From NCBI GenBank assembly GCA_010909165.1, contig VJWM01000356.1, forward strand, positions 1 through 41,428: a DNA stretch of 41,428 bases, in the 5' to 3' direction. Shown here piece after piece: positions 19,349 through 29,999 of this stretch (positions within the stretch are counted from its first letter, which is position 1; every line of letters begins with the position of its first letter). Origin of the DNA: Anthoceros angustus. Lineage: Eukaryota; Streptophyta; Anthocerotopsida; Anthocerotales; Anthocerotaceae. The translations under genes and the position numbers were made by a program. The notes under the pieces were generated by a model. It saw only the letters and a list, made by a program, of their open reading frames with translations, made no database searches and was not told where the DNA came from.

Positions 19349-19479
19349 GACTCAAAAATCGATACAGATAAACACTCAACTCGCCTTGTTAGAAAAGTCA
19401 AAGAAGAAAGCCACCGACGGTCCGTGTATTTTGCCGCTGACTATTCCACTCGAGTAATCCGCCGAATCGCTCGACGATT

Positions 19480-20165
19480 CGCCACCGCCCGCGCCGGCAC
19501 TCACCAGGCCGCCGCGCCTGCCGACCGCCTCACCACGCAGCCCGGCGCCATCGCGCCAAGACGCCACCGCCGCGCCACCGGCGAGCGCCACGCCGCGGCT
19601 GCCGCACCGACGGCCCTGGCTGCCACGCGCGCTGGCCGCGGCGCGCGGGCGCTGCTGCGGCGCGCCGCGCGCTGCGCTCCAAGGCCGCCGCTGCGCTGCA
19701 AGGCCGCGGGCCGCCAGGCGCGCGCGCTGGGCGCGCGCGGGCGCCGCGGCTGCGCTCAAGGCGCGCGCGCGCCGCGCGGCTGCGGGCGCGGCTGGCGCCA
19801 AGGCCGGCTGGGCGCTCAAGGCCTGGGCGCGCGCTGCGCCGCGCCCGCGGCTGGCGCCGCTGGCGCCGCGGCTGGCGGGCGCCGCTGGCGCCTGGGCCAG
19901 GCCGCGGCTCGGCGCCGCGCGGGGCCACGGCGCGCCCGGCGCTGCGCCTCGCGCCGCGCCGGGCGCTCAAGGCCTGCGCCCGGCGCGCTGGCGCCAAGGC
20001 CCGCGGCGCGCGCTGCGCGCTGCGCGCCCGCCGCGGCTCGCGCGCGCGCGGCTCGCCGCGCCCGCTGCACGCCTCGCGCGCCGCCTGGCCGACGCCCGCT
20101 GCGCCGCTGCCCGCGCGCGTCGCCGCCACGCCCGCCGCATCGCGCGCCGCTCGCCGCGATCCGGA
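19480..20165. repeat. Extremely GC-rich low-complexity block in copia-1 leader
   Basis: About 690 bases made almost only of G and C (GCGCGCGCTGGGCGCGCG and GCTGGCGCCGC-like runs), while the surrounding element is near 45-50 % GC. Long open frames exist on both strands (for example 19424-20341 plus, Arg/Ala-rich) simply because stop codons are AT-rich. I do not regard them as genes. The block lies between the primer-binding site and gag, in the untranslated leader. Confidence 0.85.
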
Positions 20166-20220
20166 TCATGCCACGAGCTGCCGCCCCGCTAGAAAATTCT
20201 AGCATCACAACACAACCAAA

Positions 20221-20236
20221 CCATGGCTCGATACCG
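20221..20236 (-). other. Copia-1 primer-binding site
   Basis: The minus strand reads GGTATCGAGCCATGG, close to the classical TGGTATCAGAGCCATGG complementary to initiator tRNA-Met. It lies just after the end of the 5' LTR, as required for minus-strand priming. Confidence 0.75.
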
Positions 20237-20240
20237 CTTG

Positions 20241-20487
20241 AAGGATCGTGGGGCAGCCGGTGGAAAGAGGAGAGGAGAGGAGGAGGCAAGAGTAGCTCTC
20301 ACATTGAGATGAGGCTTGAGGGTATTTATACCCTCCAATAGGCTCCCTAGGAAGCTCCACAAGAAGCTCCTAAGGAGCACAAGAAGCTTCCTAGTGATTA
20401 GCTTAAGCTAAACTAATGATACTTAACCGACACCTAACTTAGACTAAGTGTATTAGTCTAAGTACATTGGGCTTTAATACCCTTACA
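20241..20487 (-). mobile_element. Copia-1 5' LTR
   Basis: On the minus strand it starts TGTAAGGGTATTAAAGCCC at 20487 and ends near CCTTCA at about 20241, a few bases before the primer-binding site. Its first 72 bases match the truncated 3' LTR. It holds a TATA box (20323-20330) and short direct repeats of an AGCTTCTTGTG/AGCTTCCTAG type just upstream of the TATA box. Confidence 0.75.
20323..20330 (-). promoter_or_regulatory. TATA box of copia-1 LTR
   Basis: The minus strand has GAGGGTATAAATACCCTC, a near-perfect TATA box in a palindromic setting. It lies about 85 bp before the LTR end, as expected for the U3/R boundary. Confidence 0.5.
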
Positions 20488-20492
20488 CTGAC

Positions 20493-20905
20493 CACGCCTT
20501 TTTTTCTGTCCCTCCTTCCCTAAGCCGCTGCTCATCAGAACGTGTTCAATTCTATAAGTGGTGAGGTCTGTGTGGCCCGTGGTGAGGTCTGTGTGGCCTG
20601 AGAGAGGGAGCGAGAGGGAGTATTCATGTGTGGTAGAGTGGGGGGGGGGTTTTTTTGGAAAGAAAGGGGAAAGGAGAGAAGGTGTGCGGTAGGGGTGTGC
20701 GCGGGTACATTTGAGGAAACAGAATGTTAGAAAGGGAGAAGTGGTGATGAGATCAAGGGTCGATGCCTGAGTGAGGCCCGTGGTGCTCATGTTCATGGTG
20801 CCTAATCGGAATGATCCGAGTCTCCCTTGGAGTGAATTAGAGTAGGTGCGATCTTGGGTGTGTGTGCGCGTGAGACCACAACCCTCAGAGGCCACGCCAG
20901 GAGGA
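20493..20905 (+). repeat. Dispersed repeat R, right copy
   Basis: Same orientation as 15139-15537, with differences mainly of a few bases. It begins 6 bases after the copia-1 5' LTR. See the left copy for shared strings. Confidence 0.75.
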
Positions 20906-21255
20906 TGGGGTGTCAGATCATCAGCAGCGCACACAGCGAGTGAGCCCGCCACAATGGTTGAACGCCATTGTGGCTCACCATGAACTCCCCCAACTGGTGG
21001 CCGAGACTACCGTGGTGGATCTGTGCATGGTAGGCGTTCGCAAAGTAAAGATCGATTGTGGTAAAGCTAGGACCCATAGTTTTGACCATTTTGACAAAAA
21101 CCATTCCTTGGGATCAATCCTAGGACTATAACGACATAGAGGGTAATGTGGCCTCTGCTTCTTAAAAACTCCATTCCACAGGTCCGATCTATTTCCCGGG
21201 TCGGACCTCGGTCCAGACTCACGCCCTTGGACTTTGACATCTAGGTCCGCCCCAC
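20906..21255. other. Spacer with GGTCCG motifs
   Basis: No gene is recognised. 21180-21245 contains several GGTCCG/GGTCGGACC motifs like those at 3600-3700. Here they follow the 3' end of the minus-strand coiled-coil remnant. Confidence 0.4.
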
Positions 21256-22300
21256 TCACCACGGACTCTCCGGCTTGGGTCTTTTCCTTTCTCCACCTCG
21301 AGGCCTCGCCCCTGCCTTCCCCAGGGTTGCGCCGGGCTTACTCGTGGTCTCGCGTGCCTCTGCCTCCTCCTGAGGCTCCTCCCCACTGTTGGCCTCGTCC
21401 CCGAACAGCGCCATTAAGGCCACGGTGGCTGTGCTATCCCCGGGACCTTCATCTCCTCCCCCTCCTTCTGATCCATCCGGAGGTCCGTCGATTTGACGGG
21501 ATTGGCGCAGGACCTCCAAGGCCTTGAGGAGTTCGGCGTGGTAGTAGGCAAAGTCTGAGTCGACTTGTTGGATTGCCTCTTCCACATGCGCCCGGAGCAC
21601 CCGGTACTCCCTTCGCCAGAGGTGCTCCGGCAGTTGGGCGTGCTGGCCGGCTTGCTGGGCCGTCTCCATCGCCAGACTCGCCAACTAGAGACGCGCGGAA
21701 TCTCGTGAGGCCGCCAAGGAGGCCTCCGTCACTTCTTGCAGCCTCCGCCTGCTCCATCTCCCTCCGCCGCACCTCGGCCTGACTGCCATGGCGCAGTTCC
21801 TTCCGCCTCCGTGGGCCGGATCAATGCCTCTTCTCACCTTCCAGCCCTCGCTCCCATTCATCTCGGCCCAAGCTCCCGCCATCTCCCTTCCTAGGCGGTC
21901 CGGCAGCCCCGGGTCGCCCATCCAAGTCCTTCTCCATTTGGAGCGCCCCTCCTCCTTGCCGCCGCACCTCCTCCTCCGCCCTCAGGCTGGAGCTCTATCT
22001 CCCGCTCGTGGTCAGCGATTATACCCTGGAGGGCCCCATTATGCTCAATCGTGTCTTGGAGCTGCAACTCCAAGGTCTCCTTGTGGTCCTCCATCTCCTG
22101 GCCATTGCTCCGTCCTCGCAGCCGAGCCCATCCTCCATCTCTTGCCGGCCTCCTTCTCCTCTCTGGCCGCCCGTGCTCGCTCACCGCCATTTGTTCGGCC
22201 TTCAAGTTGGCTTGGCTGCCTCGGGCTGCCTCTCCCCCATTCCGATTCACGATAGTGGTCTCCAGCCTGCTTCACCGCAGCCTTCACGCCCTTCACCTAG
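21256..22300 (-). pseudogene. Coiled-coil protein remnant (transposon-like)
   Basis: The clearest frame (21256-21684, 142 aa) reads LWRREYRVLRAHVEEAIQQV, then DSDFAYYHAELLKALEVLRQ, and ends in an acidic Gly/Glu-rich tail. Upstream, in other frames, are QEVTEASLAASRDSARL (21685-21921) and KETLELQLQDTIEHNGALQG (21891-22250), heptad-like segments. It is probably a broken long coiled-coil protein of the same kind as 4364-5730. The 5' part would lie to the right, where the copia-2 LTR starts at 22305, so the element seems to cut it. Its function is unknown. Confidence 0.45.
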
Positions 22301-22304
22301 GGCC

Positions 22305-22506
22305 TGTTAAATATATATTTGTACGACTTAGGGTTTAGTTAGATATTGTTATGGTCATACATCCAAAAGACACCTTGCAAAGGGTTGCCTAGATAGAAGT
22401 ACTTAGGACACACAAACTTACTTTACTTGTATTGTATTATGTTTATGTTCTCAATTAGACCTTTGCTTTGTTTCTCTTGCACTCTGACCATGGTTCTACC
22501 CGAACA
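22305..22506 (+). mobile_element. Copia-2 5' LTR (202 bp)
   Basis: It starts TGTTAAATATAT and ends ACCCGAACA. It is nearly identical to 28958-29159, the same length (202 bp) with only scattered substitutions and small indels. It is immediately followed by a perfect primer-binding site. Confidence 0.95.
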
Positions 22507-22518
22507 TGGTATCAGAGC
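22507..22518 (+). other. Copia-2 primer-binding site
   Basis: TGGTATCAGAGC is the exact initiator tRNA-Met-type primer-binding site of plant copia elements, directly abutting the LTR. Confidence 0.95.
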
Positions 22519-23784
22519 ATTGCTCCTGACAAACACTTTGAGAGGATGACCAGATCAAGAGGAACCATAAGGTATTCATACCTCGGCAAACAATGGAGCG
22601 AAAAAGATCCTTCTGCGTTTGTGGATTGAGGCGATTGATGCCTTGTTTTGGTTAGCCGATTGGTACCATCTCACGGTGCATGGCAGCTATGAGCAAGTTG
22701 CTATATCATCTAAGAGGTTGAATCGACGAGTCTGGACTAGCCTCGACCTCAACCTAAGATCATATGTAATTCCGCTGCGCAATCTCATGAGGAATTAAAG
22801 CGTATTCATTAAAACAAAAATCTGACATTGTGGACCAGAAAGAGCAACAAGGATTTCAGCGAAATCCCACAATTATCTCAGGATAATCGGGAAATTATGC
22901 TGAGATCCGTGCTGCTCCCTCCTACACACACTTATCAGTTTTAATAATTACAGAGAACACTGGAGAAATGTTTAATGGGGTTTTCTAAATTTCCACTTCC
23001 AGGAAATGGCTGCTCAATACCGTAGAGAGGATCTGTCTCGTCCCAATTGTGTGGACTCGCCTGCACACCAAACAAGAAGGAATCAGTCCTTCTACAGGGG
23101 GTCACAAGAGGACGACGAGGATTCTGAACGGGAACAGGAGTAGGAACTCACCTGAATATTTCCTGATCATTCTCCAGGCTTACCAGAAATTATTGGCGCT
23201 TACAGAGTTCTGTCTCAGAGACTAAACACAACATAAACAGCTTTTCAGGTTCTTGCACTTTGTAACTGTAATCGTCACAAGGTGTGACAAATGTGGATAA
23301 TTATAGAACTGGGCATCTTAAATCTCAAACCTCAATTCTGAGATACATCTGTTTACTCGCCGAGCCTATGGCTGTTCTATTTCTTGAGACCTTTGCTCCT
23401 CTCGCGAGCCAGGCGCGAAGTGACCAACTGCGGCGCAGGAGCGTGGCACCTGATCTGACATATGTCGGGTGATTGCGGGAGAAGAGATGTTTCAGGCTGA
23501 AGCCCCTTTCCTCATCCCGTGACATTCGCTGCATCAACTGCCACATGGCTGATTAGTTAGGGTCTTTTTCCCTAAACTCATGAAATCTAACTATGGTTAG
23601 TATTTTTTAAATCATGAGTTTACCATCTTCTTCACTTACCGTTTCGTCATGAAGAGGTCTGTCTCTCATAGCTGGTGACCATTCGCCATAGCTTCCTTAG
23701 TGTTCACCTGTATGTCAGATAGCTCTCCTACGTCCATAGACAGCGGAGATACCCTGACCTGTAGTTCATCTAATTTGACCTCAG
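22519..23784 (+). mobile_element. Copia-2 long leader
   Basis: About 1.27 kb separate the primer-binding site from gag. Near 22610-22790 a gag-like hydrophobic/aromatic segment (LRLWIEAIDALFWLADWYHL) is visible but soon broken. The rest has only short frames (longest 23284-23472) with no recognised domain. It may hold acquired or older gag-like sequence. Confidence 0.5.
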
Positions 23785-24840
23785 ATGGATACAGTACCAC
23801 CACCTCCTCCTCCTCCCCCTCCTCCTGGATACAATAGCCCCACCTTCACGGAAAGTGTAAAAGAAAAAGATAGGTTTAACGGGACTAAGTATGAGGTATG
23901 GAGGGTGAGGATGAAAACTACCTTGTTAGCCAGAGGTGTCTGGGGAATTGTAGATGGCTCCATCCCTGAACCTGATCCCTCTAAGACGAAGGGAGAAAAG
24001 GACAAATGGGCTCATGCTAACAATATCTCCATGGCACTTCTGATAGGTGGTCTTGCAGAGGACATGATCCCTGCAGTAGAATTTCTCACCAAAGCTAGTG
24101 AGATTTGGAAACAACTTTCTAACTAGTATGAAGTACGCAACGTACTTACCTTGTGTGCACTTCGACAAGAATTCTATGGGCTCAGGATGAGGGAAGGAGA
24201 AAAAGTACTTGCTCACACCAGCAAGCTTAGACATCTCCGAGCCCAACTTGCGGCTGTAGGCACTGTGATGGATGAAGTAGATGTCATTGCACAATTGCTT
24301 ACCAGCTTACCTCCTAGTTATCAGAATTTTGTGTCTGCACACAACGTGCCCATCCGTCAGGCACAGGCTGCTGGTAAACCTCCACTCTCACCTTAGACGA
24401 GGTGATAGGTGCCCTGTTCCAGGAAGAGCAGAGCAGGCTCATGTCAGGGTCTGGTTCTAAGTCCAAAGCTGACAGAGTGCTAACTGCTATCCGGAGTAGA
24501 CAGGGGCAGAGGGGCAAACCTAAGACAGCACCATATTATCAAAACTCACGACAGGATGCAGGATCCTCTAATTCCAATTCAACCAAGAAAACAGGTACTT
24601 GTAATTGGTGCGGTATTCCTGGCCAATGGGCTCGAGACTGTAGAAAGAAGAAAGCTGGGGAGCCTCAGAAGCAGCCTCCCCGATCTGCAGCCACCGTCAC
24701 TGTTAAAGACAAAACTGGTGATTCAAGGAAGCCAGTAGTCAAAATTCTAACAATCTGCCTATCCACATCTACTGGAGATAAGACAGCATGGTACCTGGAC
24801 TGGTGCCACTTCACACATTTGTAGGGAGGCATCTCTGTTC
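23785..24840 (+). pseudogene. gag: Copia-2 gag
   Basis: It opens with MDTV followed by a run of prolines from a CCT/CCA microsatellite, then FTESVKEKDRFNGTKYEVWR, MKTTLLARGVWGIVDGSIPE and MALLIGGLAEDMIPAVEFL. These are characteristic of copia Gag (UBN2-type). A TAG at 24124 and a frameshift near 24395 interrupt it. The continuation has LRQEFYGLRMREGEKVLAHT and LLTSLPPSYQNFV. The zinc knuckle at 24600-24641 reads CNWCGIPGQWARDC; the zinc-binding His is replaced by Gln. Confidence 0.92.
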
Positions 24841-25760
24841 AGTTCCCTCGAATACACGACCACTGTAGATAGGGTATATCTAGGCGATGAACAGAAGGAT
24901 ACAAGCCAGCGGATCAGAGGACAGGGATCCTGCACCTTCCATTTGAGTGATGGAACAACACTCGTACTCACAGATGTGCTGTTCGTGCCTCACATGGCTA
25001 AGAACCTCCTTTCACACTGGCGAACACGCAACTCAAGACTTTTAGACTTACTTGCTGGGATAGTACATTGTTTCTCGGGAGGACCTCTCCAGAAACTTGT
25101 GTCTTCAGGGCTATTCTAGAAAATGATTTGTATCGTCTGGACATGGTCTGTGTTCCTGGTCACAGGAACACGGCATATTCAACAAGTGCTGGCAACCTAA
25201 GCACTAAGCAGCAATCTATTCTATGGCATGCTCGTTTAGGGCATGTCAACAGGAACACGCTGACTGTAATGTCAAAAGCTAGCTTATATAGGGAGCCCTT
25301 ACCATCTTGTTTGAAGGAGCTGCCTCTCTGTGAGACTTGTGCTCTTGCTAAGCAGAAGGAGCTTCCATTTCCTTCTGTTCCCGCTCACAGAACCACTCAG
25401 CTCCTTGACCTTGTTCACTCTGATATCTCTGGCTGTCTTCAGGTTCCATCACTTGGAGGGGCAGAATATTATTTAACTATCACAGATGATTTTAGCCGAT
25501 ACACTTGGACTTTTCCCATGAAATGCAAGAGTGAAACCTTTTCCTTGTTCCAGGACTGGTTGCTCTTGGTTCAAAGGCAAACAGGTCTTCTGCTAAAGGT
25601 CTTCCGGTCGGATAATGGGACAGAGTTTGTCAACCACTCTTTCACAAGTTTCCTGGCAGAACAGGGCATCATCCATCAGCTAATAGTCCCTTACGCAGCG
25701 AGAATGGGGTTCTTGGCGCAAAACAAGCGATGGGGATGACAAGGGCTACATTCGTGGTGG
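24760..25760 (+). pseudogene. Copia-2 protease and integrase
   Basis: The protease start (AWYLD then SGAT-like, frameshifted) lies at about 24788-24825. Protease end sequences (LVLTDVLFVPHMAKNLLS) are near 24960-25015. The frame 25068-25739 (223 aa) carries GAG-pre-integrase (ILWHARLGHVNRNTL, LPLCETCALAKQKELPF), then the integrase core: LVHSDISG (first Asp), YLTITDDFSRYTWTF and VFRSDNGTEFVN (second Asp). The third catalytic residue (Glu in the usual NGVAE motif) is lost in a frame break at about 25705. Confidence 0.93.
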
Positions 25761-26625
25761 CTTACCTTCTTCCCTCTCTGAAATTTGAAGGCTGTGGACC
25801 GCCACATATATTTTGAACAGATTGTAACTAGTTCCTTAAGGCCCCGCCACACCCTTTGAGCTTGCACAGGCGTGAAACCTAGTCTTCTACATCTTATGGT
25901 CTTTGGCTCTAAAGCCTATGCTCATATCCAGAAAAACGCAGGAAGTTAGATAATCGTTCACGATGCCTTACCTTTATAGGGTATAGTGAACATGTAAAAG
26001 CATACAAGCTCTTAGACCCAACATCCAGACAGCTGGTTCTGGCGAGGAGTGTTACCTTTGTCGAGCCTCTGACCTATTGTGAAAGGGCAGACTTCTTCGA
26101 GAACTTGGCCTGTTGATGATCTTGATGATCTTCTTTGAATTGTTCTCTTAATACTACGATGATGCGATGGTGCTTTACCCGAGGCTGGAGATGTTGCTAA
26201 CCTTCCAGGCGATCTGGATGCTGCTATGATGCACAGGACCCAGCACCTCCGCGGAATCTGAAGACCCTCCACTGCACGGTCGCACTTTCAGAAGGGGCCA
26301 ATATGTTAGGACCAGATGGTCTGGACTTGGGGTCACATAATGATGAAGACTATGATCTGTTCCCTGACATTTTTCTTCCAGAGGATGATCCATCAGGGGT
26401 CTTTGACGAAGATGACCTACCTCATCAAGCAGCAGAGGGGCCAGAAGCCGCTCCACCTTTTGTAGCTCCAGGCCCTCCTGAGGATGATGTTGGCCCACGC
26501 AGATCATCTCGCCACAAGCCCCCACCTTGAGAATGGAAGGAGCCTCGATACCAGTCTATTGACTTTCGCCATTCTGCTGGAGCTGTTACTGCTCCCCTAC
26601 CTGTTCCACTTGAACTTGTTAGCCT
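25761..26625 (+). pseudogene. Copia-2 integrase C-terminal and linker region
   Basis: Degraded pieces include LVFYILWSLALKPMLI/LHLMVFGSKAYAH (about 25880-25925), an integrase C-terminal motif, and an acidic linker at 26303-26530 (DLPHQAAEGPEAAPPF, then RRSSRHKPP), a typical junction before copia RT. Frames are broken. Confidence 0.75.
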
Positions 26626-27477
26626 CACAGAAGCTCTTACAGGACCAGATAAGGAGAAATGGAAATATGCAGTGGATGATGAGTATAACACCCTGATCAA
26701 AAACGGCACATGGAAGTTAGTTCCCATACCTGCCAACCGAAAACCAATCACCTGCAAATGGGTTTTCAAGCACAAGCTAAATGCGAAAGGAAAATAGCAA
26801 GATACAAGGCACGTCTCTGTGCTCGAGGCTTCACACAAGTGGCAGGCCTTGATTATCAGGAGACATTTTCTCCTGTTGTACGTGCTCAATCTCTTCATCG
26901 CCTCATTTTTGCCCTAGCCGCTGAATATGACCTTGAATTGCAGCAGATGGATGTCTGCATTGCTTTTTTGCATGGCATCTTAGAAGAGGAGCTGTATATG
27001 GAACAGCCTGAGGGTTATGCTGACCCTGCACATCCCGACTATGTATGTCAGCTTATCAAATGTCTGTATGGTTTGAAGCAAAGTGCAGAACGCTGGTATA
27101 AACGTTGTGACAAGGCCTTAAAGGCTCTCGGTTTCAGCAGTGTGTACTCTAACGTCTATGTCCTGCAGGAAGGAAACGCTTACGTGATTCTTGCACTGTA
27201 TGTAGACGATGTGATCCTTGCTGCCAATGACACCTCTATGCTGGCCACAGTGAAAAATATGTTAAGGCAAACCTTTGAAATGACCGATAGTGGGGATTTA
27301 CTATTCTGTCTTGGAATTCAAGTACTTCGAGTTCGCTCTGACAGGCTCCTTATCATTCACCAACATAAGTATATAGCTGAAATCCTTCACAAGTTTAACA
27401 TGGGTTCTGCACACCCTGCTACCACCCCAGGCGCAGTGAGTGTCAAGCTCACAAGATATGAGTGTTGCACATTCTAG
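26626..27477 (+). pseudogene. Copia-2 reverse transcriptase
   Basis: After WKYAVDDEYNTLIKNGTWKL there is one frameshift. The open frame 26710-27477 (255 aa) then holds ARYKARLCARGFTQVAGLDY, ETFSPVVRAQSLHRLIFALA, LQQMDVCIAFLHGILEEELY, CQLIKCLYGLKQSAERWYK and the active site LALYVDDVILA (YVDD 27199-27210). It is the best-preserved enzyme in the window. It copies element RNA into DNA in copia particles. Confidence 0.96.
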
Positions 27478-28170
27478 GTGACCAAAAGACATGCAGATGT
27501 TCATCATTACTGCGTCCAGCTTGATCTTCATCGACAAGCTGGACCCATACGATATCTGACCTCCGTCGATCTTGTCTCTCAATTCTTAGAAAACCACAGG
27601 CGTGTTCAATTTCATCAAGCATATTCGTTACTTGAAAGGAACTCATCACATCGGACTCTGTTATAGAAGCGTAGTGCAGGCAACTTATCTCTGAAGGGTT
27701 CTGAGGCAGATTGGCGTCGGCGGTGACTCAGGAAAAGTCTCTCCACGTATGTTTTTTCTCTTGTCTCTCAGCATCAGCTGGGTACAAGCGGACGAGCATT
27801 GCTCTCTCGATCTGAGGCCGGTAGTCCGCCACGGATGCAGAGGTTGAGTGGGAGCGTGCTTTCTTAAAAGATATTGGGGAACCACAAACAGAATCTACTA
27901 ACCTGCAAGGGTGTGATAATTCAATCAATCGCAGCTTTTGGTCACAGTGTGAACCTCGCTTCACGCTTCGCACTTGCGAAACATGTCGAGATCCACCATC
28001 ATTACGTCAGGGATGCCGTTGAGAGGGGCGTAGTTAAAATTCTCTATGTGCCCACAAAGGAAAACACAGCGGACATCCTGACTAAAGCCTTGCCAAAGGA
28101 CAAGCATGTTAAGCACATGGAAGGCTTGGGTCTCTTCAACTATCAACAGTACTTCAAGTCTGCAACTTAG
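27478..28170 (+). pseudogene. Copia-2 RNase H
   Basis: Pieces in changing frames include SATDAEVEWERAFLKDIGEP (about 27823-27880), then the intact frame 27874-28170: LASRFALAKHVEIHHHYVRD, VERGVVKILYVPTKENTADI and LTKALPKDKHVKHMEGLGLF, ending at the TAG at 28168. This is the canonical end of a copia polyprotein. Confidence 0.93.
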
Positions 28171-28957
28171 GGGGTTGAAGAGGGACTTACGGGTGAGGCC
28201 CAAGTCCTCTGATGTTGTTTTGTGCTCTGTCTGATGCTTCCCAGTCCCTCTACTCTTCAAATACCGCGGTACAGAGAAAGAGAGGGATGTTAGTATCTTG
28301 GCAATCACAGGATGCAACACCAAGACACAAGGCAAGATGCGGTATCACGGTCATTAAGTCTGCCGGTGAGTAGTGGATGAAAACTCCAAGACGTTCTAAT
28401 CACCGCTGCATAGCTACCATTCACCTTGGGAAGAATTTATTCTCATGTGCCCTCCTCTCTCTTCTCCCCGCCTCTCATCATCGCACAGAAGATTTAGCCT
28501 AGCTGGCTTAAGGAGAATGGCTTCATCTCCTTTGTCCTTCAGTTGGATGCAGTTCTCCTCTCTCTTCACAGGCTTGCTCCAGCACAATTTGATATCAAGC
28601 GAGATTTTGAACCCGCCTAGTGTCACACTAGAGCCCAGCAGATGGCGCTCATCCCAGTCCTCCAGCTCCTGAAGTTTCTGCGGACCTTGGCGCCTCCTCT
28701 GCTTGCTGATGCCCTTTGTTCAGGTCACGCTTCGGTGCCATGCTTGCGAACAGGAATCCCAGTGCATGGGAGCAGGCGTAAGCAATTGTGAGGAGCACAG
28801 CTATCACCGAGGCTATGTTTGTAGTCATCCTGCCTGTCCTGCATGCACTCAAAGGTGTTTGTTGGGGCGTAATCATTTACGCTCCGCAGCTCGAGCAGTC
28901 CGCTCCTTGTGACTGTACTTCTGGATTCCCTACTAAGCTCGTGCGCTTAAGGGAGGG
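28171..28957 (+). mobile_element. Copia-2 3' untranslated region and polypurine tract
   Basis: About 780 bp without coding signal. It ends in AAGGGAGGG (28949-28957), the purine tract directly before the LTR. Short frames on both strands have no recognised domain. Confidence 0.75.
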
Positions 28958-29159
28958 TGTTAAATATATAAGCTGGCACGACTTAGGGTTTCGTTAGATA
29001 TTGCTATAGTCATACATCCAAAAGACACCTTGCGAAGGGTTGCCTAGATAGAAGTACTTAGGACACACAAACCTACTTTATTTTGTATTATGTTTATGTT
29101 CTCAATTAGACCTTTGCTTTGTTTTCCTCTTGCACTCTGACCATGGTTCTACCCGAACA
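28958..29159 (+). mobile_element. Copia-2 3' LTR (202 bp)
   Basis: TGTTAAATATATAAGC...ACCCGAACA, paired with 22305-22506. The five bases after it (aaaaa) do not match those before the 5' LTR (gggcc), so no target-site duplication is seen. Confidence 0.95.
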
Positions 29160-29300
29160 AAAAACTTGGCAGGCATTTTCCAGTTCACCAAATTTTGCAT
29201 ACATGTCCACCAGGTAGGTGCCCACCACTACATTCTCGGTGAGCGAGCCCTTGCTGTACCCATAAGGGCATTCCATGTCACCATCACGACAAAGCAAGCA
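29160..29300 (-). pseudogene. PPR protein fragment cut by copia-2 LTR
   Basis: The minus strand reads KGSLTENVVVGTYLVDMYAK then FGELENACQVF. This matches pentatricopeptide repeats of the plant PLS type (VGTyLVDMYAKcG..e.A..VF). The frame runs into the LTR at 29159, so the gene was interrupted there. PPR proteins bind organellar RNA for editing or processing. No other part of this gene is recognisable on the far side of the element (before 22305). Confidence 0.8.
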
Positions 29301-29309
29301 AGACTACAA

Positions 29310-29590
29310 AAATGAGGTCGGGGAATCACCACTAGTTGTCCATCATAGTGAAGACTAAACCGTAGGTTCTTTGAAAGACAGTCATCCCCACTTGCCAATT
29401 AAGGCGATCCATCTAACGTGGGGTCGTTCAATAAGCCATCCATCATAGCACTATGATGGGCGAACCATAGAGCAGAACCGGTAGATTCTTGAACTCAAGA
29501 AAGCGATTATCCCCACTCGCCAAGACCACATCCATGGTGCTCCCATTCCACCTCCATAAGATGATCTAGGCGGCGTAGGGATGTTCCTCC
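29310..29590 (-). pseudogene. PPR-gene-derived fragment (duplicate of 30530-30650 and 41170-41290)
   Basis: Segments such as CCATGGTGCTCCCATTC and CTTATCCCCACTxGCCAAG, seen here at about 29505-29565, recur at 30580-30630 and 41225-41275. On the minus strand they give MGAPWMW. The fragment is probably a third piece of the same PPR gene family. Frames are broken. Confidence 0.5.
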
Positions 29591-29619
29591 CGGCAAGACA
29601 AAGCATTCAATTGGGCTTT

Positions 29620-29965
29620 ACAGCGGACCGTGTTTTACAACACGGTCCGTTGCGTATAAAATGTTTGAGACGGCCGGGATCGGGCCTCTCTCATGTTTTA
29701 CAACATACACAACCTAATCTAATTTACAACACGATCCATTGCAAACCTCGCGTACATTGTAAAGCGTTTAGAGAGGCCAAGATAGGCCTCCCACGAATTT
29801 TACAACATAGTCTAATTTACAACACCCGTTGCAAAGCGCACTTGTTGTGTTGTAAAATGTATGACAAGGCCGGATCGCCTCTGCACGTTTACACCAAATT
29901 CACAACGTAGTCTCATATACAAGGTCCATTGCAAAGCGATCTTGCACGTTGTATACGCCTCGATC
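29620..29965. repeat. Imperfect tandem repeat, unit about 90-115 bp
   Basis: Four degenerate units each contain TTTTACAACA, TAATTTACAACAC..., a CCATTGCAAA.C block and a GAGGCC/GACGGCC block. The first unit has a palindromic ACCGTGTTTTACAACACGGT. A second copy of the array is at 40265-40610. It sits within the PPR-derived duplication. Confidence 0.75.
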
Positions 29966-29999
29966 GGGTTTCCGGTGCCATTGACAAATTCACATTGTA

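Noticed and set aside
19424-20341. 305-aa plus-strand ORF, Arg/Ala-rich
   Set aside because: It lies in the GC-only low-complexity block, where stop codons are rare. Long frames are open on both strands and there is no domain.
15538-20487. Copia-1 as an element with tiny 72-bp LTRs
   Set aside because: The primer-binding site at 20221-20236 and the TATA box show that the 5' LTR extends to about 20241 (about 247 bp). The 72-bp copy is a truncated 3' LTR.
29620-29965. CRISPR-like array
   Set aside because: The units are degenerate, adjoining and without regular spacers, in a plant nuclear context.
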